Source: Lentzea xinjiangensis | GTDB lineage: Bacteria; Actinomycetota; Actinomycetes; Mycobacteriales; Pseudonocardiaceae | DNA: 64,000 nucleotides | Assembly: GCF_900110955.1 (NCBI RefSeq) | Contig: NZ_FOFR01000011.1 | Coordinates: 62,001-126,000, forward strand | Direction of reading: 5' to 3' | Shown: in pieces, positions 8,879-17,450 of the stretch | Layout of the letters: each line of letters begins with the position of its first letter | Numbering within the stretch: the first letter of the stretch is position 1 | Notes under the pieces: generated by a model | The model's database searches: none | What the model was told of the DNA's origin: nothing | The model's input: only the letters and a program-made list of their open reading frames with translations | Translations under genes and position numbers: made by a program

Positions 8879-10657
8879 ATGACCGCAGTCGCCAGCCCGA
8901 ACGCGGTGCGAGCCGTCCGCCGGACAGCAGACCTGCCGTTCCTCGCCGAGCAGGCGTACGGCGACGCGGTGGCGTGGCGGTTCAAACAGGACGGTGAGTG
9001 GCGCACGCGGTCCTACGCCGAGGTCGCCGAGCTGGTGCTGGACCTCGCGTCCGGGTTCGTCCACGCCGGACTCCGGGCCGGGGAGCGGGTCTGCGTGCTC
9101 GCGAACACCCGTCCGGAGTGGACGGCGGTCGAGCTGGCCGTGCTCGCGGCGGGCGGGATCGTCGTGCCGATCTACCCGTCCAGCACGCCGGAGGAGATCG
9201 CGTGGGTGGCAGGCGACTCGGGCGCCGCGATCGTGGTGGCGGAGGACGAGTCGCAGTGCGCCAAGGTCGACGCCGTCCGCGGCGGGCTCCCGGAGCTGCG
9301 CGCCGTGTTCACGATCGACCCCGCCGGCGACCGCCAGGCGGTCGCCGGGCTGCGCGACGCCGGCCGCACCTCGCCGCTGGCCGCGGAGCTCGACGCCCGC
9401 CGTGCCGCGATCAGGCCCGGCGACCCGAGCCTGATCATCTACACCTCGGGCACCACCGGCCCGCCCAAGGGCTGCGTCCTGACCAACACCAACCTGGTCG
9501 CGTTGTGCCGTCTCGCCGAAGAGACCCGCATCGACGCGATGACCGGCACCGTGTACCTGTTCCTGCCGCTGGCCCACGTCTTCGCGCAGATCGTCATGTT
9601 CTCCACGATGTACCGCGGCGGCGAGCTGGCTTACTTCGGCGGGGACATGGCGGCGATCGTGCCGGAGCTCGCCGAGGTGCGGCCGACGTTCCTGCCCTCG
9701 GTGCCGCGCGTCTTCGAGAAGATCTACACGCTTGTCACCTCGGCCGTGCCGCGGGAGCAGCTCGACCAGGCCGTCGCGCTCGGACTGGAGGTGCGGCGCA
9801 GGCGAGCCGCGGGCGAGCCCGTCCCACCGGAGATGGCCGCCGCGTTCGAGGCGGCCGACGTGGTGTTCGCCAAGGTGCGCGCGGTGTTCGGCGGCCGGCT
9901 CGCGCAGGCGCTGTCCGGTGCCGCGCCGATCTCCCGCGACGTCCTGCGGTTCTTCCACGCGGCCGGGGTTCCGGTGCTGGAGGGGTACGGCATGACCGAG
10001 TCCACCGCCGTCGGCACGCTCAACACGCTGGACAGCTTCAAGCTCGGCTCGGTCGGTGCGACCGGCCTGGCGGGCCTGGAGATGAAGGTGGCGGAGGACG
10101 GCGAGCTGCTCATGCGCGGCCCGCACGTCTTCGCGGGCTACTGGCGCAACGACGAGGCGACGGCGGCCGCGATCCGGGACGGCTGGCTGCACACCGGCGA
10201 CCTGGGCGAGATCGACGCGGATGGTTTCGTGACGATCACCGGGCGCAAGAAGGACATCATCATCACCGCGGGTGGCAAGAACATCGCGCCGGCCAACGTG
10301 GAGAACGTCCTGCGGCAGTCCCGCTGGATCTCGCACGCGGTGCTGTTCGGCGACCGCAAGCCGTACTGCGTGGCCCTGATCACACTCGACGCGGACGAGA
10401 TCGTGCCGTGGGCGACGGCACGTGGTTTGCCCTCCGATGTCGAATCTTTGGTGGGTCACCCGGAAGTGAGAGCGTTGGTGCAGCAAGTTGTCGACGAAGC
10501 GAACTCGCACTTCGCCAGTGTTTCCCAGGTGAAGAAGTTCGTGCTGCTCACCCGCGATCTGTCCCAGGAGGAAGGTGAGCTGACGCCGACGTTGAAGGTC
10601 AAGCGGGCGGTGGTGCACCGTGTTCACGCTGAGTTGTACGAAGGGCTCTACGAGTAA
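8879..10657 (+). CDS. long-chain acyl-CoA ligase (AMP-dependent synthetase)
   Basis: 592-aa adenylate-forming enzyme of the FadD15-like long-chain fatty acyl-CoA synthetase group, activating carboxylic acids with ATP and CoA. Signature motifs are present in order: P-loop IIYTSGTTGPPKG, GYGMTEST, the hinge segment TGDLGEIDADGFVTITGRKK and DIIITAGGKNIAPANVE. The final catalytic region around LKVKR contains the expected lysine. The ATG at 8879 is preceded by GAGGAG; it is 35 bp after the oxidoreductase stop, so co-transcription is likely. Full length, with no signal peptide. Confidence 0.92.
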   Translation: MTAVASPNAVRAVRRTADLPFLAEQAYGDAVAWRFKQDGEWRTRSYAEVAELVLDLASGFVHAGLRAGERVCVLANTRPEWTAVELAVLAAGGIVVPIYPSSTPEEIAWVAGDSGAAIVVAEDESQCAKVDAVRGGLPELRAVFTIDPAGDRQAVAGLRDAGRTSPLAAELDARRAAIRPGDPSLIIYTSGTTGPPKGCVLTNTNLVALCRLAEETRIDAMTGTVYLFLPLAHVFAQIVMFSTMYRGGELAYFGGDMAAIVPELAEVRPTFLPSVPRVFEKIYTLVTSAVPREQLDQAVALGLEVRRRRAAGEPVPPEMAAAFEAADVVFAKVRAVFGGRLAQALSGAAPISRDVLRFFHAAGVPVLEGYGMTESTAVGTLNTLDSFKLGSVGATGLAGLEMKVAEDGELLMRGPHVFAGYWRNDEATAAAIRDGWLHTGDLGEIDADGFVTITGRKKDIIITAGGKNIAPANVENVLRQSRWISHAVLFGDRKPYCVALITLDADEIVPWATARGLPSDVESLVGHPEVRALVQQVVDEANSHFASVSQVKKFVLLTRDLSQEEGELTPTLKVKRAVVHRVHAELYEGLYE

Positions 10658-10832
10658 CCCGTACGTACGAGAAATCCAAAAACAGGTACATCCACCCTGG
10701 CGATTTCCTTCCGCTCAGGGCAGAGTGGGACACCAAGCGGCACCAGGCCCCCTCCCCCCTCGGGCCCGCCGCTTCGCGGCCCCGGCTCACGGCGTACTCC
10801 CCCCCAGACGCCCTCGCCGGGGCCGCCTTGTC

Positions 10833-11816
10833 TCACCTGCGAGGCGGTGTCGTCGTCCCGCGCACGACGAGCTGCGTCTCCGCCACCACCTGCGGCGCCT
10901 CGGTGTGGTCCGAGTCGAGCCAGTCCAGCAGCAGGTTCACGGCCGTGCGCCCCGCCTGCGCCACGGGCATCGCCACCGTGGTCAACGCGGGTGAGCACAG
11001 CGAGGCGTACATGAGGTCGTCGAACCCGGTCACGGACACGTCGAGGGGCACCGAGATGCCGCGGTCGCGCAGCCGTGCCAGCACGCCGAGCGCCATGATG
11101 TCGTTGTAGGCGACGATCGCCGTCGGGCCGGCCGCCACGGCCAGGTCCGCCGCCTGCAGCCCGCCCTCGTAGCGCGGCGCGAACGGTCCCAGGTCGACCA
11201 GGTCCACACCGTTCTCGGCGACCGCCGTCATCAGTCCACGGCGACGCTCCTGGTTGGACCACGACGTGCGAGGCCCGTTCAGGTAAGCGATCCGCCGGTG
11301 TCCCAATGCGACGAGGTGGTCGACGATCGCGCGCATGCCACCGGCGGAGTCCATCACCGCGGCGGGCACGCCGGGCAGGCGGCGGTTCAGCAGCACCAGC
11401 GACGTCGCCCCGGCCACCTCGTGCAACTGGGAGTCCTCCAGGCCCGGCGCGCACAGCACGACACCGTCCACCTGCTTCGCCATCGCGTGCACGAGCTTCG
11501 CCTCGGCCACCGGGTCCTCGTCGCTGTCCGCCACGAACACCGCGTAGTCCGCCTGCGTCGCCCGTGCCTGCACGGCCTTGAGCACGCCGGTGAAGAACGG
11601 GTTGTCGAGGTCCGGCACGACGATGCCGATGTTGCCGGTCTTGCCGGTGATCAGCCCCCTGGCCGCCCGGTTGGGCTGGTAGCCGAGCTCCGCGGCGGCG
11701 GCCAGCACCCGCGACCGGGTCTCCGGGCGCACCAGCTCAGGCGAGGTCAGCGCCCGGGAGACGGTGGCGACCGACACGTGCGCCCTGCGTGCCACGTCGC
11801 GGATGGTGACTGCCAC
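10833..11816 (-). CDS. LacI-family transcriptional regulator
   Basis: 327 aa. The N-terminal helix-turn-helix and hinge (TIRDVARRAHVSVATVSRAL, then YQPNRAARGL) are followed by a periplasmic-binding-like effector domain (NIGIVVPDLDNPFF, VDGVVLCAPG, VTGFDDLMYA). The GTG at 11816 has GGGTGAGG upstream. It lies just beyond the sugar-acid operon (dehydratase, DHDPS-family enzyme, GntR) on the same strand, separated by a strong hairpin, so it probably has its own promoter and senses a related sugar or sugar acid. No operator could be assigned. Confidence 0.9.
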   Translation of the reverse strand: MAVTIRDVARRAHVSVATVSRALTSPELVRPETRSRVLAAAAELGYQPNRAARGLITGKTGNIGIVVPDLDNPFFTGVLKAVQARATQADYAVFVADSDEDPVAEAKLVHAMAKQVDGVVLCAPGLEDSQLHEVAGATSLVLLNRRLPGVPAAVMDSAGGMRAIVDHLVALGHRRIAYLNGPRTSWSNQERRRGLMTAVAENGVDLVDLGPFAPRYEGGLQAADLAVAAGPTAIVAYNDIMALGVLARLRDRGISVPLDVSVTGFDDLMYASLCSPALTTVAMPVAQAGRTAVNLLLDWLDSDHTEAPQVVAETQLVVRGTTTPPRR

Positions 11817-11926
11817 TGGTACCTCACCCTCGTGCCGGTTCGGCCAATCATGACGGGTGAGGCGGGGGAACCGGCGAACAGGTTGATCACGCCGGCGCCG
11901 CCGCGCCGGGCGGGTCCGAAGTGGAC

Positions 11927-11961
11927 CGCGGTGCGCGGGGACCGGGTTCACGCGCACCGCG
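11927..11961 (-). terminator. hairpin after the sugar-acid dehydratase gene
   Basis: Perfect 11-bp arms (CGCGGTGCGCG / CGCGCACCGCG) around a 13-nt loop, about 100 bp after the dehydratase stop and before the LacI gene. No T-run follows, as is common for actinobacterial terminators. Confidence 0.55.
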
Positions 11962-12064
11962 ACCTGATGGCGGTGGCGCGGGGTGGGAGGTGGCGGCGGC
12001 ACCCGCTCCTCCCGAGGTCCCCGGAAGGCCCGCCTACGAGAACGACGTGGAACCCAGGCGAGGC

Positions 12065-13780
12065 CTAGTGCGCGTCGGGCTCGGGGTCGCGGCCCGGCCG
12101 GGACAGGAACTCGAAGTCGCAGCCCTGGTCCGCCTGGGTGATGTGCTCGTAGTAGAGGGCGCCGTAGCCGCGTTCGAACGTCGGCGGGGGCGGGGTCCAC
12201 GCGGCGCGTCGCCGTCGCATCTCCTCGTCGGAGATCTCCACCCGCAGCACCCGCGCCTCGACGTCGAGCGTCACGAGGTCGCCGTCGCGCACCAGGGCCA
12301 GCGGCCCGCCGACGTGCGCCTCCGGTGCCACGTGCAGAACGCAGGCGCCGTAGGAGGTTCCGCTCATCCGCGCGTCCGACACGCGCACCAGGTCGCGGAC
12401 GCCCTCGCGCAGGAGCTTGTCCGGGATCGGCAGCATCCCGTGCTCCGGCATGCCGGGCCCGCCCTTGGGGCCGCTGCCCGCCAGCACGATCACCGAGTCG
12501 CGGGTCACCTCCAGATCGGGGTCGTTGATCCGCGCCTGGAGGTCCCGGTAGCCGTGGAACACCACGGCGGGCCCGGTGTGCCGCCACAGCGAGGGGTCGG
12601 CCGCCACGTACTTGATCACCGCACCGCCGGGCGCCAGGTTGCCGCGCAGCACGGCCAGGCCGCCCTCGGCGGAGATCGGGTCGTCCACCGGCCGGATCAC
12701 CGACGGGTCGTGCACCTCGGCGCCGGCGAGGTCCTCGCCGAACGTCCGGCCCGTCACCGTGATCCGGTCGAGGTGCAACGACCCGCGCAACCGCGACAGC
12801 AGGCCGCGCAACCCGCCCGCGTAGTAGAAGTCCTCCATCAGGTGCTCGCCCGCGGGCTGGACGGAGGCGAGCACCGGCACCTCGCGCGACAACCGGTCGA
12901 AGTCGTCCAGCGCCAGCGGGATCCGCGACCGCCCGGCCATCGCGATCAGGTGGATGTACGAGTTCGTCGAGCCGCCCAGCGCCAGCACGGTCCTGATCGC
13001 GTCCTCGTACGCCTCCGCGGACAGCACGTCGCCGATCGCCAGGCCTTCCCGCACCATCTCGACGATCCTCGTGCCGGCCGCCGCGGCCATCCGGTGGTGC
13101 GCCGAGTCCACGGCCGGGATCGACGACGCGCCCGGCAGGGTGAGCCCCAGCGCCTCGGCGGCGGCGGTCATCGTCGAGGCCGTGCCCATGGTCATGCACG
13201 TGCCGGGGGAACGGGCCAGCCCGGACTGGATCTCCGCCCAGTCCGCGTCCGAGATCGTCCCGGCCCGCTTCTCGTCCCAGTACCGCCACATGTCCGTGCC
13301 GGACGCGAGCTTCCCGCCGCGCCAGTGGCCGCGCAGCATCGGCCCGGCGGGCACGAAGATCGTGGGCAGCCCGGCGGACGCGGCTCCCATCAGCAGCGCG
13401 GGGGTGGTCTTGTCGCAGCCGCCCATCAGCACGCAGCCGTCGACCGGGTAGGAGCGCAGGAGCTCCTCGGTCTCCATCGACAGCAGGTTGCGGTACAGCA
13501 TCGGGGTCGGCTTCTGGAAGGTCTCCGACAGCGTGGCGACCGGGAACTCCAGCGGGTGGCCGCCGGCCGCCCAGACGCCGCGCTCGACCTGCCCGGCGCG
13601 CTCGCGCAGGTGCATGTGGCACGGGTTGATGCCGCTCCACGTGTTCAGGATCGCGATGACCGGCTTGCCGAGGTGCTCGGCCGGGTTCAGGCCGAGCTGG
13701 CGCATGCGGGCGTTGTGCGAGAACGCCCGCAACCCCTCGCCCTCGAACCACGCGGCGCTGCGCAGGCCCTTCCCGGTCAC
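12065..13780 (-). CDS. IlvD/EDD-family sugar-acid dehydratase (L-arabinonate dehydratase type)
   Basis: 571-aa iron-sulfur dehydratase, converting an aldonic acid to its 2-keto-3-deoxy form. The cluster cysteines appear in NTWSGINPCH, GGCDKTTP and GTCMTMG; VLMGGCDKTTPALLMG and GPMLRGHWRG follow the pentonate/hexonate dehydratase branch rather than the branched-chain amino-acid enzyme. The GTG at 13780 overlaps the upstream stop in GTGA, so translation is coupled to the DHDPS-family gene. That pairing matches the oxidative arabinose route (arabinonate dehydratase plus 2-keto-3-deoxyarabonate dehydratase/aldolase). The exact substrate (arabinonate, xylonate, gluconate, galactonate) is not fixed by sequence. 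Confidence 0.87.
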   Translation of the reverse strand: MTGKGLRSAAWFEGEGLRAFSHNARMRQLGLNPAEHLGKPVIAILNTWSGINPCHMHLRERAGQVERGVWAAGGHPLEFPVATLSETFQKPTPMLYRNLLSMETEELLRSYPVDGCVLMGGCDKTTPALLMGAASAGLPTIFVPAGPMLRGHWRGGKLASGTDMWRYWDEKRAGTISDADWAEIQSGLARSPGTCMTMGTASTMTAAAEALGLTLPGASSIPAVDSAHHRMAAAAGTRIVEMVREGLAIGDVLSAEAYEDAIRTVLALGGSTNSYIHLIAMAGRSRIPLALDDFDRLSREVPVLASVQPAGEHLMEDFYYAGGLRGLLSRLRGSLHLDRITVTGRTFGEDLAGAEVHDPSVIRPVDDPISAEGGLAVLRGNLAPGGAVIKYVAADPSLWRHTGPAVVFHGYRDLQARINDPDLEVTRDSVIVLAGSGPKGGPGMPEHGMLPIPDKLLREGVRDLVRVSDARMSGTSYGACVLHVAPEAHVGGPLALVRDGDLVTLDVEARVLRVEISDEEMRRRRAAWTPPPPTFERGYGALYYEHITQADQGCDFEFLSRPGRDPEPDAH

Positions 13781-14682
13781 AGCAGGTTCCACGAGCTCAG
13801 CACCACGCCGACGGCGGTGCGGTCCGCCTCCGCCAGCACGGAGGCGGGCGGCCGCACGTCCCGGCGGCACAACCCGAGCTGCGCCAGCGCCTCCTTCACC
13901 ACCGACACGTTGCCCGCCGACTCGTCCGCGGCGCGCAGCTCCTCGAACGGCCGGACGAACTCCCAGAACTCCATCGCCGCGCCGAACTCCCCGGCCCGCA
14001 GCGAGCGGAACATCTGCACCGGCAACTGCGGCGCCACGTTCGCGAGCCCGGACGTGAACCCCGTCGCCCCGACCGCGAAGCAGCCCGGCGCCGACAGCTC
14101 GGCGAGCCCGGCGACCCACGTCAGCCGGTCCAGCCCGGCGTCGCGGGCCACCGAGGCGAACCGGACCGGGTCGGCCACCGCGTACTTCACGCCCACGACG
14201 TTCGGGCAGGCCTCGGCCAGCGCGGCGATCTGCGCGCCGCCGATGCGCGGGCTCCGCACGTAGGGCACGACGCTCAGCTCGGGCACCGCCGCCGCGATCA
14301 CCCGGTGGTAGTCGACCCAGCCGTCGAGCGACACGTACGGGTGCGCCGGCTGGTGGACCATGACGCCCCGCGCGCCCGCCCGGTCGGCACTCCGCGCCGC
14401 CGCCACCGCGGAGTGCAGGTCGTGCCCGACGCCGGCGATGACCGCCGCGCGGTCCGCGACCGCGTCCACGGTGATCCGCAGCGCGCGCTCGGCCTCGGCA
14501 GGCGACAACGTGGCGAACTCGCTGGTGTTGCCGTTCACCGTGACGACCGAGATGCCGCCCTGCACCATCCGGTCCACGACCGCGGCGTAGCTCTTCTCGT
14601 CGATCTTCCCGTCGGCGTCGAACGGCGTGACGGTGATCGCCACGACGGACGCGAGCTGTTCGGAGAGGTCATCGAAGGACAT
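13777..14682 (-). CDS. DHDPS/NAL-family aldolase or dehydratase (2-keto-3-deoxy sugar acid)
   Basis: 301-aa class I (Schiff-base) TIM-barrel enzyme. Seen: AITVTPFDADGKID, GNTSEFATLS (the GNTGE-like phosphate/carboxylate loop), the catalytic tyrosine in VVPYVRSP and the Schiff-base lysine in VVGVKYA. This is the DapA superfamily, but the context points to a 2-keto-3-deoxy-sugar-acid aldolase or dehydratase rather than lysine synthesis. It overlaps the GntR gene by 14 bp at its start and the dehydratase by 4 bp at its stop, so the three genes form one transcript. Confidence 0.85.
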   Translation of the reverse strand: MSFDDLSEQLASVVAITVTPFDADGKIDEKSYAAVVDRMVQGGISVVTVNGNTSEFATLSPAEAERALRITVDAVADRAAVIAGVGHDLHSAVAAARSADRAGARGVMVHQPAHPYVSLDGWVDYHRVIAAAVPELSVVPYVRSPRIGGAQIAALAEACPNVVGVKYAVADPVRFASVARDAGLDRLTWVAGLAELSAPGCFAVGATGFTSGLANVAPQLPVQMFRSLRAGEFGAAMEFWEFVRPFEELRAADESAGNVSVVKEALAQLGLCRRDVRPPASVLAEADRTAVGVVLSSWNLL

Positions 14683-15325
14683 CGGAGAGCTCCCGCACCA
14701 CTCGGTCGGCGAAGGTCTGGACGTGGCGGTGGAGGAGCTCGGCGGCGAGCTCGGCGCTGCCGCGCACGGCGGCGGCGAGGATCGCGCGGTGCTCCGCGGC
14801 CTCGTCGTCCCAGCTCGGGTGGATGCCCCAGCCGGCCACGGTGATCAGCGCGGCCTGGTCGCTCAGCCCGTCGAGGACCTCGACCAGCAACGGGTTGTCG
14901 CACCCGGCGTAGAGCGCGCGGTGGAAGCGGCGGTTGGCGAGCGAGCGCCGGGCCAGGTCGGGGACGTCCTCGAGCGCGGAGGCGGCCTCGTCGAAGGAGG
15001 CCCCGAGCCGGACCGAGCGCCGCAACGCCTCCGGCTCCAGCAGCAGGCGCACGTCGTAGACGGACCGGGCCAGCTCGGCGTCGACCGTGCGGACCGCGGC
15101 CCCGCGGTACGGGCTCATCACGACGAGCCCCGACCCGGCGAGCGTCTTGAGCGCCTCGCGCACCGGCGTCTTCGAGACGGCGAGGGCCGCCGCCAGATCT
15201 GTTTCCACGAGCGCCTGACCGGGCTTCAGCTTTCCGTTGAGAATCGCTTCTTTGATCGATTCCAGAACGAAGTCCGTCCGCGACGCGGGAGGTGCCGTCA
15301 CCCGGTCATACATCATATATGACAC
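14669..15325 (-). CDS. GntR-family (FCD) transcriptional regulator of the sugar-acid operon
   Basis: About 218 aa. A winged helix-turn-helix (GKLKPGQALVETDLAAAL, then VSKTPVREALKTL) precedes an FCD effector domain with the usual metal/ligand histidines (RRFHRALY, EHRAIL, LHRHV). It is first in the operon and likely represses it. The start is uncertain: ATGs at 15325, 15316 and 15313 and a GTG at 15304 are all in frame, none has a Shine-Dalgarno site, and a dyad covers them. A leaderless message or an operator overlapping the start is likely. Confidence 0.85.
   Translation of the reverse strand: MSYMMYDRVTAPPASRTDFVLESIKEAILNGKLKPGQALVETDLAAALAVSKTPVREALKTLAGSGLVVMSPYRGAAVRTVDAELARSVYDVRLLLEPEALRRSVRLGASFDEAASALEDVPDLARRSLANRRFHRALYAGCDNPLLVEVLDGLSDQAALITVAGWGIHPSWDDEAAEHRAILAAAVRGSAELAAELLHRHVQTFADRVVRELSDVLR
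15305..15323. promoter_or_regulatory. candidate operator over the GntR start
   Basis: GTCATA and TATGAC form an inverted repeat with a 7-bp spacer; within it TCATATATGA is itself a perfect palindrome. It lies exactly on the first codons of the GntR gene in a local AT-rich patch, as expected for auto-repression by an FCD-type GntR protein. Confidence 0.5.
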
Positions 15326-15392
15326 TTTATGAGCCGCTGGAGCCCCTGGTCAACGGTTTTCTGTGGGATGGGCAACGTCGATGTATCCACGT

Positions 15393-15418
15393 TGAACCAA
15401 GTTCCTCGCAGACTCGTT
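15393..15418 (+). promoter_or_regulatory. candidate ECF-sigma promoter of the eroded anti-sigma gene
   Basis: TGAACC, 14 bp, then CTCGTT. The same arrangement (TGAACC-N14-CTCGTG, with the flanking CGT also conserved) precedes the intact sigma/anti-sigma operon at 17363-17388. AAC and CGT boxes 16-17 bp apart are typical of ECF promoters. Confidence 0.55.
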
Positions 15419-15483
15419 CCGAGAGTGTTGGTCACTGCTGCCCGCAGGACCGGAGAAGGAGATATTCGAGTGCATCGTTCCGT

Positions 15484-16071
15484 GTGACCGTGTTCATTGC
15501 CGCGTCCGCCAGCGCATGGCACCGAACGTCCTGGGCACCACCCGAGTTGAACGAGAACGACATGCTGATGGAAGAACTGCCACCGGAGGCCATGCTCGAC
15601 GGTCCTCCACCGGACGCGGACCACCTGCTGCAGCGCACGCTGGGCACAGTTCGCGAAGAGAGACATCAGGCTGTGCTGCGCCGTGGGCGCATCACGGCCA
15701 TCACATCGACCTTCATGGTCGCCGGAGTGCTCGCTGGGGGCGTCTGGCTGGGACATGGACCGCTCGTCGGCGGGACCGACGACGAGGGCGAGGTCTTGCA
15801 GGGGACCTCGTCGGCAGGCGCGAACATGGCCGTGAAGGTCACCGAGACCGAGGGGGGTCTGCGGCTCGTCGCCACCGTTCACGGCGTACCCGACGGGGCA
15901 GCCTGCTGGCTGGTCGTGCACACCAAGGACGGCCGGAGCTTCACCGCCGGCTCGTGGCGGGCGCACGCCGGTGAGGTGACGCTCGCCGGATCCGCGATGG
16001 TGCGGGCCGGTGACGTGGCCGGCGTCAGCGTGGTGGACCACGACCGCCGGCCGTTGGTGACCGCCGGCTAG
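15484..16071 (+). CDS. anti-sigma-factor-like membrane protein lacking the zinc-binding domain
   Basis: About 195 aa, a paralogue of the anti-sigma factor at 17999-18706. LPPEAMLDGPPPDADHLLQR is nearly the same as the intact protein's VPPEAMLDGPPEGGDLLLQR. A transmembrane helix (STFMVAGVLAGGVWLGH) and an RskA-type extracellular domain follow. The N-terminal HxxxCxxC anti-sigma domain is gone; residues before the conserved block align only loosely. AAGGAG is placed for a GTG at 15470, which opens a 5-codon ORF whose stop overlaps the GTG at 15484 in GTGA, so translation may be coupled or this may be a scar of a lost frame. It cannot bind a sigma factor in the usual way and may be a relic or a decoy. 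Confidence 0.55.
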   Translation: MTVFIAASASAWHRTSWAPPELNENDMLMEELPPEAMLDGPPPDADHLLQRTLGTVREERHQAVLRRGRITAITSTFMVAGVLAGGVWLGHGPLVGGTDDEGEVLQGTSSAGANMAVKVTETEGGLRLVATVHGVPDGAACWLVVHTKDGRSFTAGSWRAHAGEVTLAGSAMVRAGDVAGVSVVDHDRRPLVTAG

Positions 16072-16089
16072 CGGGACGCGGAAGACCTG

Positions 16090-16139
16090 CGAGCCGTCGG
16101 TGGACGCCTTCCTCCCGGAGGGCGTCCACCGACGGCTCG
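16090..16139 (+). terminator. strong hairpin terminator
   Basis: Perfect 19-bp arms around a 12-nt loop, 19 bp after the stop of the eroded anti-sigma gene. No T-run, but one of the most stable hairpins in the window. Confidence 0.75.
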
Positions 16140-16213
16140 TGGAACGCCCCGGCCCGGCGATTTGACCGCCGAACGGGTGAATGCCAACCTTCAGGCATGA
16201 CCTCGCCGCCCTC

Positions 16214-16325
16214 GTCCGGTGTGCTCGGGCGGCCCGGGGCCGGTGGGGAGCCGGTGAACCTCCCGGCGGTCCCCCGCGTAGGAGAGGGGAGCAGGCGGTC
16301 CCGGCAGGGGAAGACCTGCGCGACC
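16214..16325 (+). ncRNA. possible cobalamin-type riboswitch leader of the DUF1996 gene
   Basis: The 5' leader has several cobalamin-aptamer-like blocks in the right order: GGTG at 16218; GGGGAGCCGGTGAA at 16245; CCCGGCGGTCCCCCGC at 16262; GGGGAGC at 16286; and a B12-box-like CAGGGGAAGACCTGC at 16305-16319, ending 50 bp before the ATG. The canonical GCCACTG segment is missing, so it would be a shortened or variant form. The pairing pattern was not computed. A plain GC-rich leader with a GCAGG/CCTGC hairpin is the alternative. Confidence 0.4.
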
Positions 16326-16369
16326 CCGCAGGACACTCGTGGAGCAACGGTGAACACCCGAACTGAGAC

Positions 16370-17332
16370 ATGGGCCTGTCGTCCCTCCGGCGCGATTGGC
16401 AAGCTGTAGCCGTGGTGCGGACCAGACCGATGACCCTCGTGGTCGCGGCGATCGCTCTCATCGTGCTCGTGGCCTCCGCCGCCGTGTACGGCACGTCCAG
16501 CGCCGACCAGTACGTCAGCGAGCTCGACCAGGTGCTGACCGAACCGGAGACGCCGAACGTCGTCATCCGGTGCGGCACGAACGCGGGCCGGCACCTCAAC
16601 GCGGACAACCCCGTCGTCTCGCCGGGCATCCCGTTCGGCGCGCACCACACGCACGAGTACGTGGGCAACAAGTCGGCCGACGCGATGTCGACGGACACCT
16701 CTCTCGCGGCCGCGTCCACCACGTGCGAGAAGGGCGACCTCTCGACCTACTACTGGCCGGTGCTGCGCCTGACCGACGGCGTCGGGCACGACGCGCACGC
16801 CGACGGCGGCGGTCTGCACGGCAACGTCGGCGAGGTGCTCGCGCCGAAGAGCGTGGAGATCCGGTACGACGGCAACCCGGTGAGCAGCGTGCTGCCGATG
16901 CCGCGGTTCCTGCGCCTGATCACCGGAGATCCGGCGGCGTTCACGAACGGGCACGGCCCGAACACCCGCGCGCGGTGGGGCTGCTCGGACCGGCCGGGCC
17001 GCTACACGACGAAGTACCCGCTGTGCGGGGACGCGACCACCCTGCGCAGCTTCGAGTTCGGCAGCTGCTGGGACGGCAGCAACACCGACAGCGCCTCCCA
17101 CCGCACCCACGTGGTCTTCCCGCTGGCCGGAGGCGCGTGCCCGCCGAAGACGTTCCCGATCCCGCGGCTGCACATCACCGTCGGGTACGACATCCCCGCG
17201 GGCCGCCCGTTCGCGATCGACAGCTTCGCCGAGGAGATGCGCGACCCGGCGACCGACCACGGCATGGCCATCAACGTCATGCCGGAGGCCGTGATGGCCG
17301 AGCTCGCCGGGCACCTCAACCGGTCCCGCTAG
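16370..17332 (+). CDS. DUF1996 domain protein, membrane-anchored or secreted
   Basis: 320 aa. A single N-terminal hydrophobic helix (TLVVAAIALIVLVASAAVY) is followed by a DUF1996-type domain rich in histidine and cysteine: IRCGTNAGRH, FGAHHTHEYVGN, GCSDRPGRY, SCWDGSNTDSASHRTHV and LHITVGYD. DUF1996 has no known biochemical function; homologues are secreted proteins of actinobacteria and fungi. The six or more conserved cysteines suggest an extracytoplasmic, disulfide-bonded fold. The ATG at 16370 lacks a strong ribosome site; an in-frame GTG at 16412 and an ATG at 16430 are alternatives. A structured leader may control it. Confidence 0.75.
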   Translation: MGLSSLRRDWQAVAVVRTRPMTLVVAAIALIVLVASAAVYGTSSADQYVSELDQVLTEPETPNVVIRCGTNAGRHLNADNPVVSPGIPFGAHHTHEYVGNKSADAMSTDTSLAAASTTCEKGDLSTYYWPVLRLTDGVGHDAHADGGGLHGNVGEVLAPKSVEIRYDGNPVSSVLPMPRFLRLITGDPAAFTNGHGPNTRARWGCSDRPGRYTTKYPLCGDATTLRSFEFGSCWDGSNTDSASHRTHVVFPLAGGACPPKTFPIPRLHITVGYDIPAGRPFAIDSFAEEMRDPATDHGMAINVMPEAVMAELAGHLNRSR

Positions 17333-17362
17333 CATCCCCCTCGGTCTTTGCCGAAACCTCGT

Positions 17363-17388
17363 TGAACCGAAGCCCGCCGCGGCTCGTG
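17363..17388 (+). promoter_or_regulatory. candidate ECF-sigma autoregulated promoter
   Basis: TGAACC-N14-CTCGTG, about 60 bp before the sigma-factor start. The same spacing and nearly the same bases (CCnCGTTGAACC) occur before the eroded anti-sigma gene at 15393. Together they define a likely promoter class for this sigma factor. Confidence 0.6.
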
Positions 17389-17450
17389 TGACGGCTGAGG
17401 TTCGAACAGGACGCCCGGAGAGGTGTTCGCGGGCGGGGAGGAGTGGGTGG

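Noticed and set aside
13777-14682. Lysine-pathway dapA
   Set aside because: It is coupled to a sugar-acid dehydratase and a GntR gene; no lysine genes are near.
16214-16370. Cyclic-di-AMP (ydaO) riboswitch
   Set aside because: GGGGAGCC and GTAGG are present, but the expected CCGACAGCT block near the 3' end is not.
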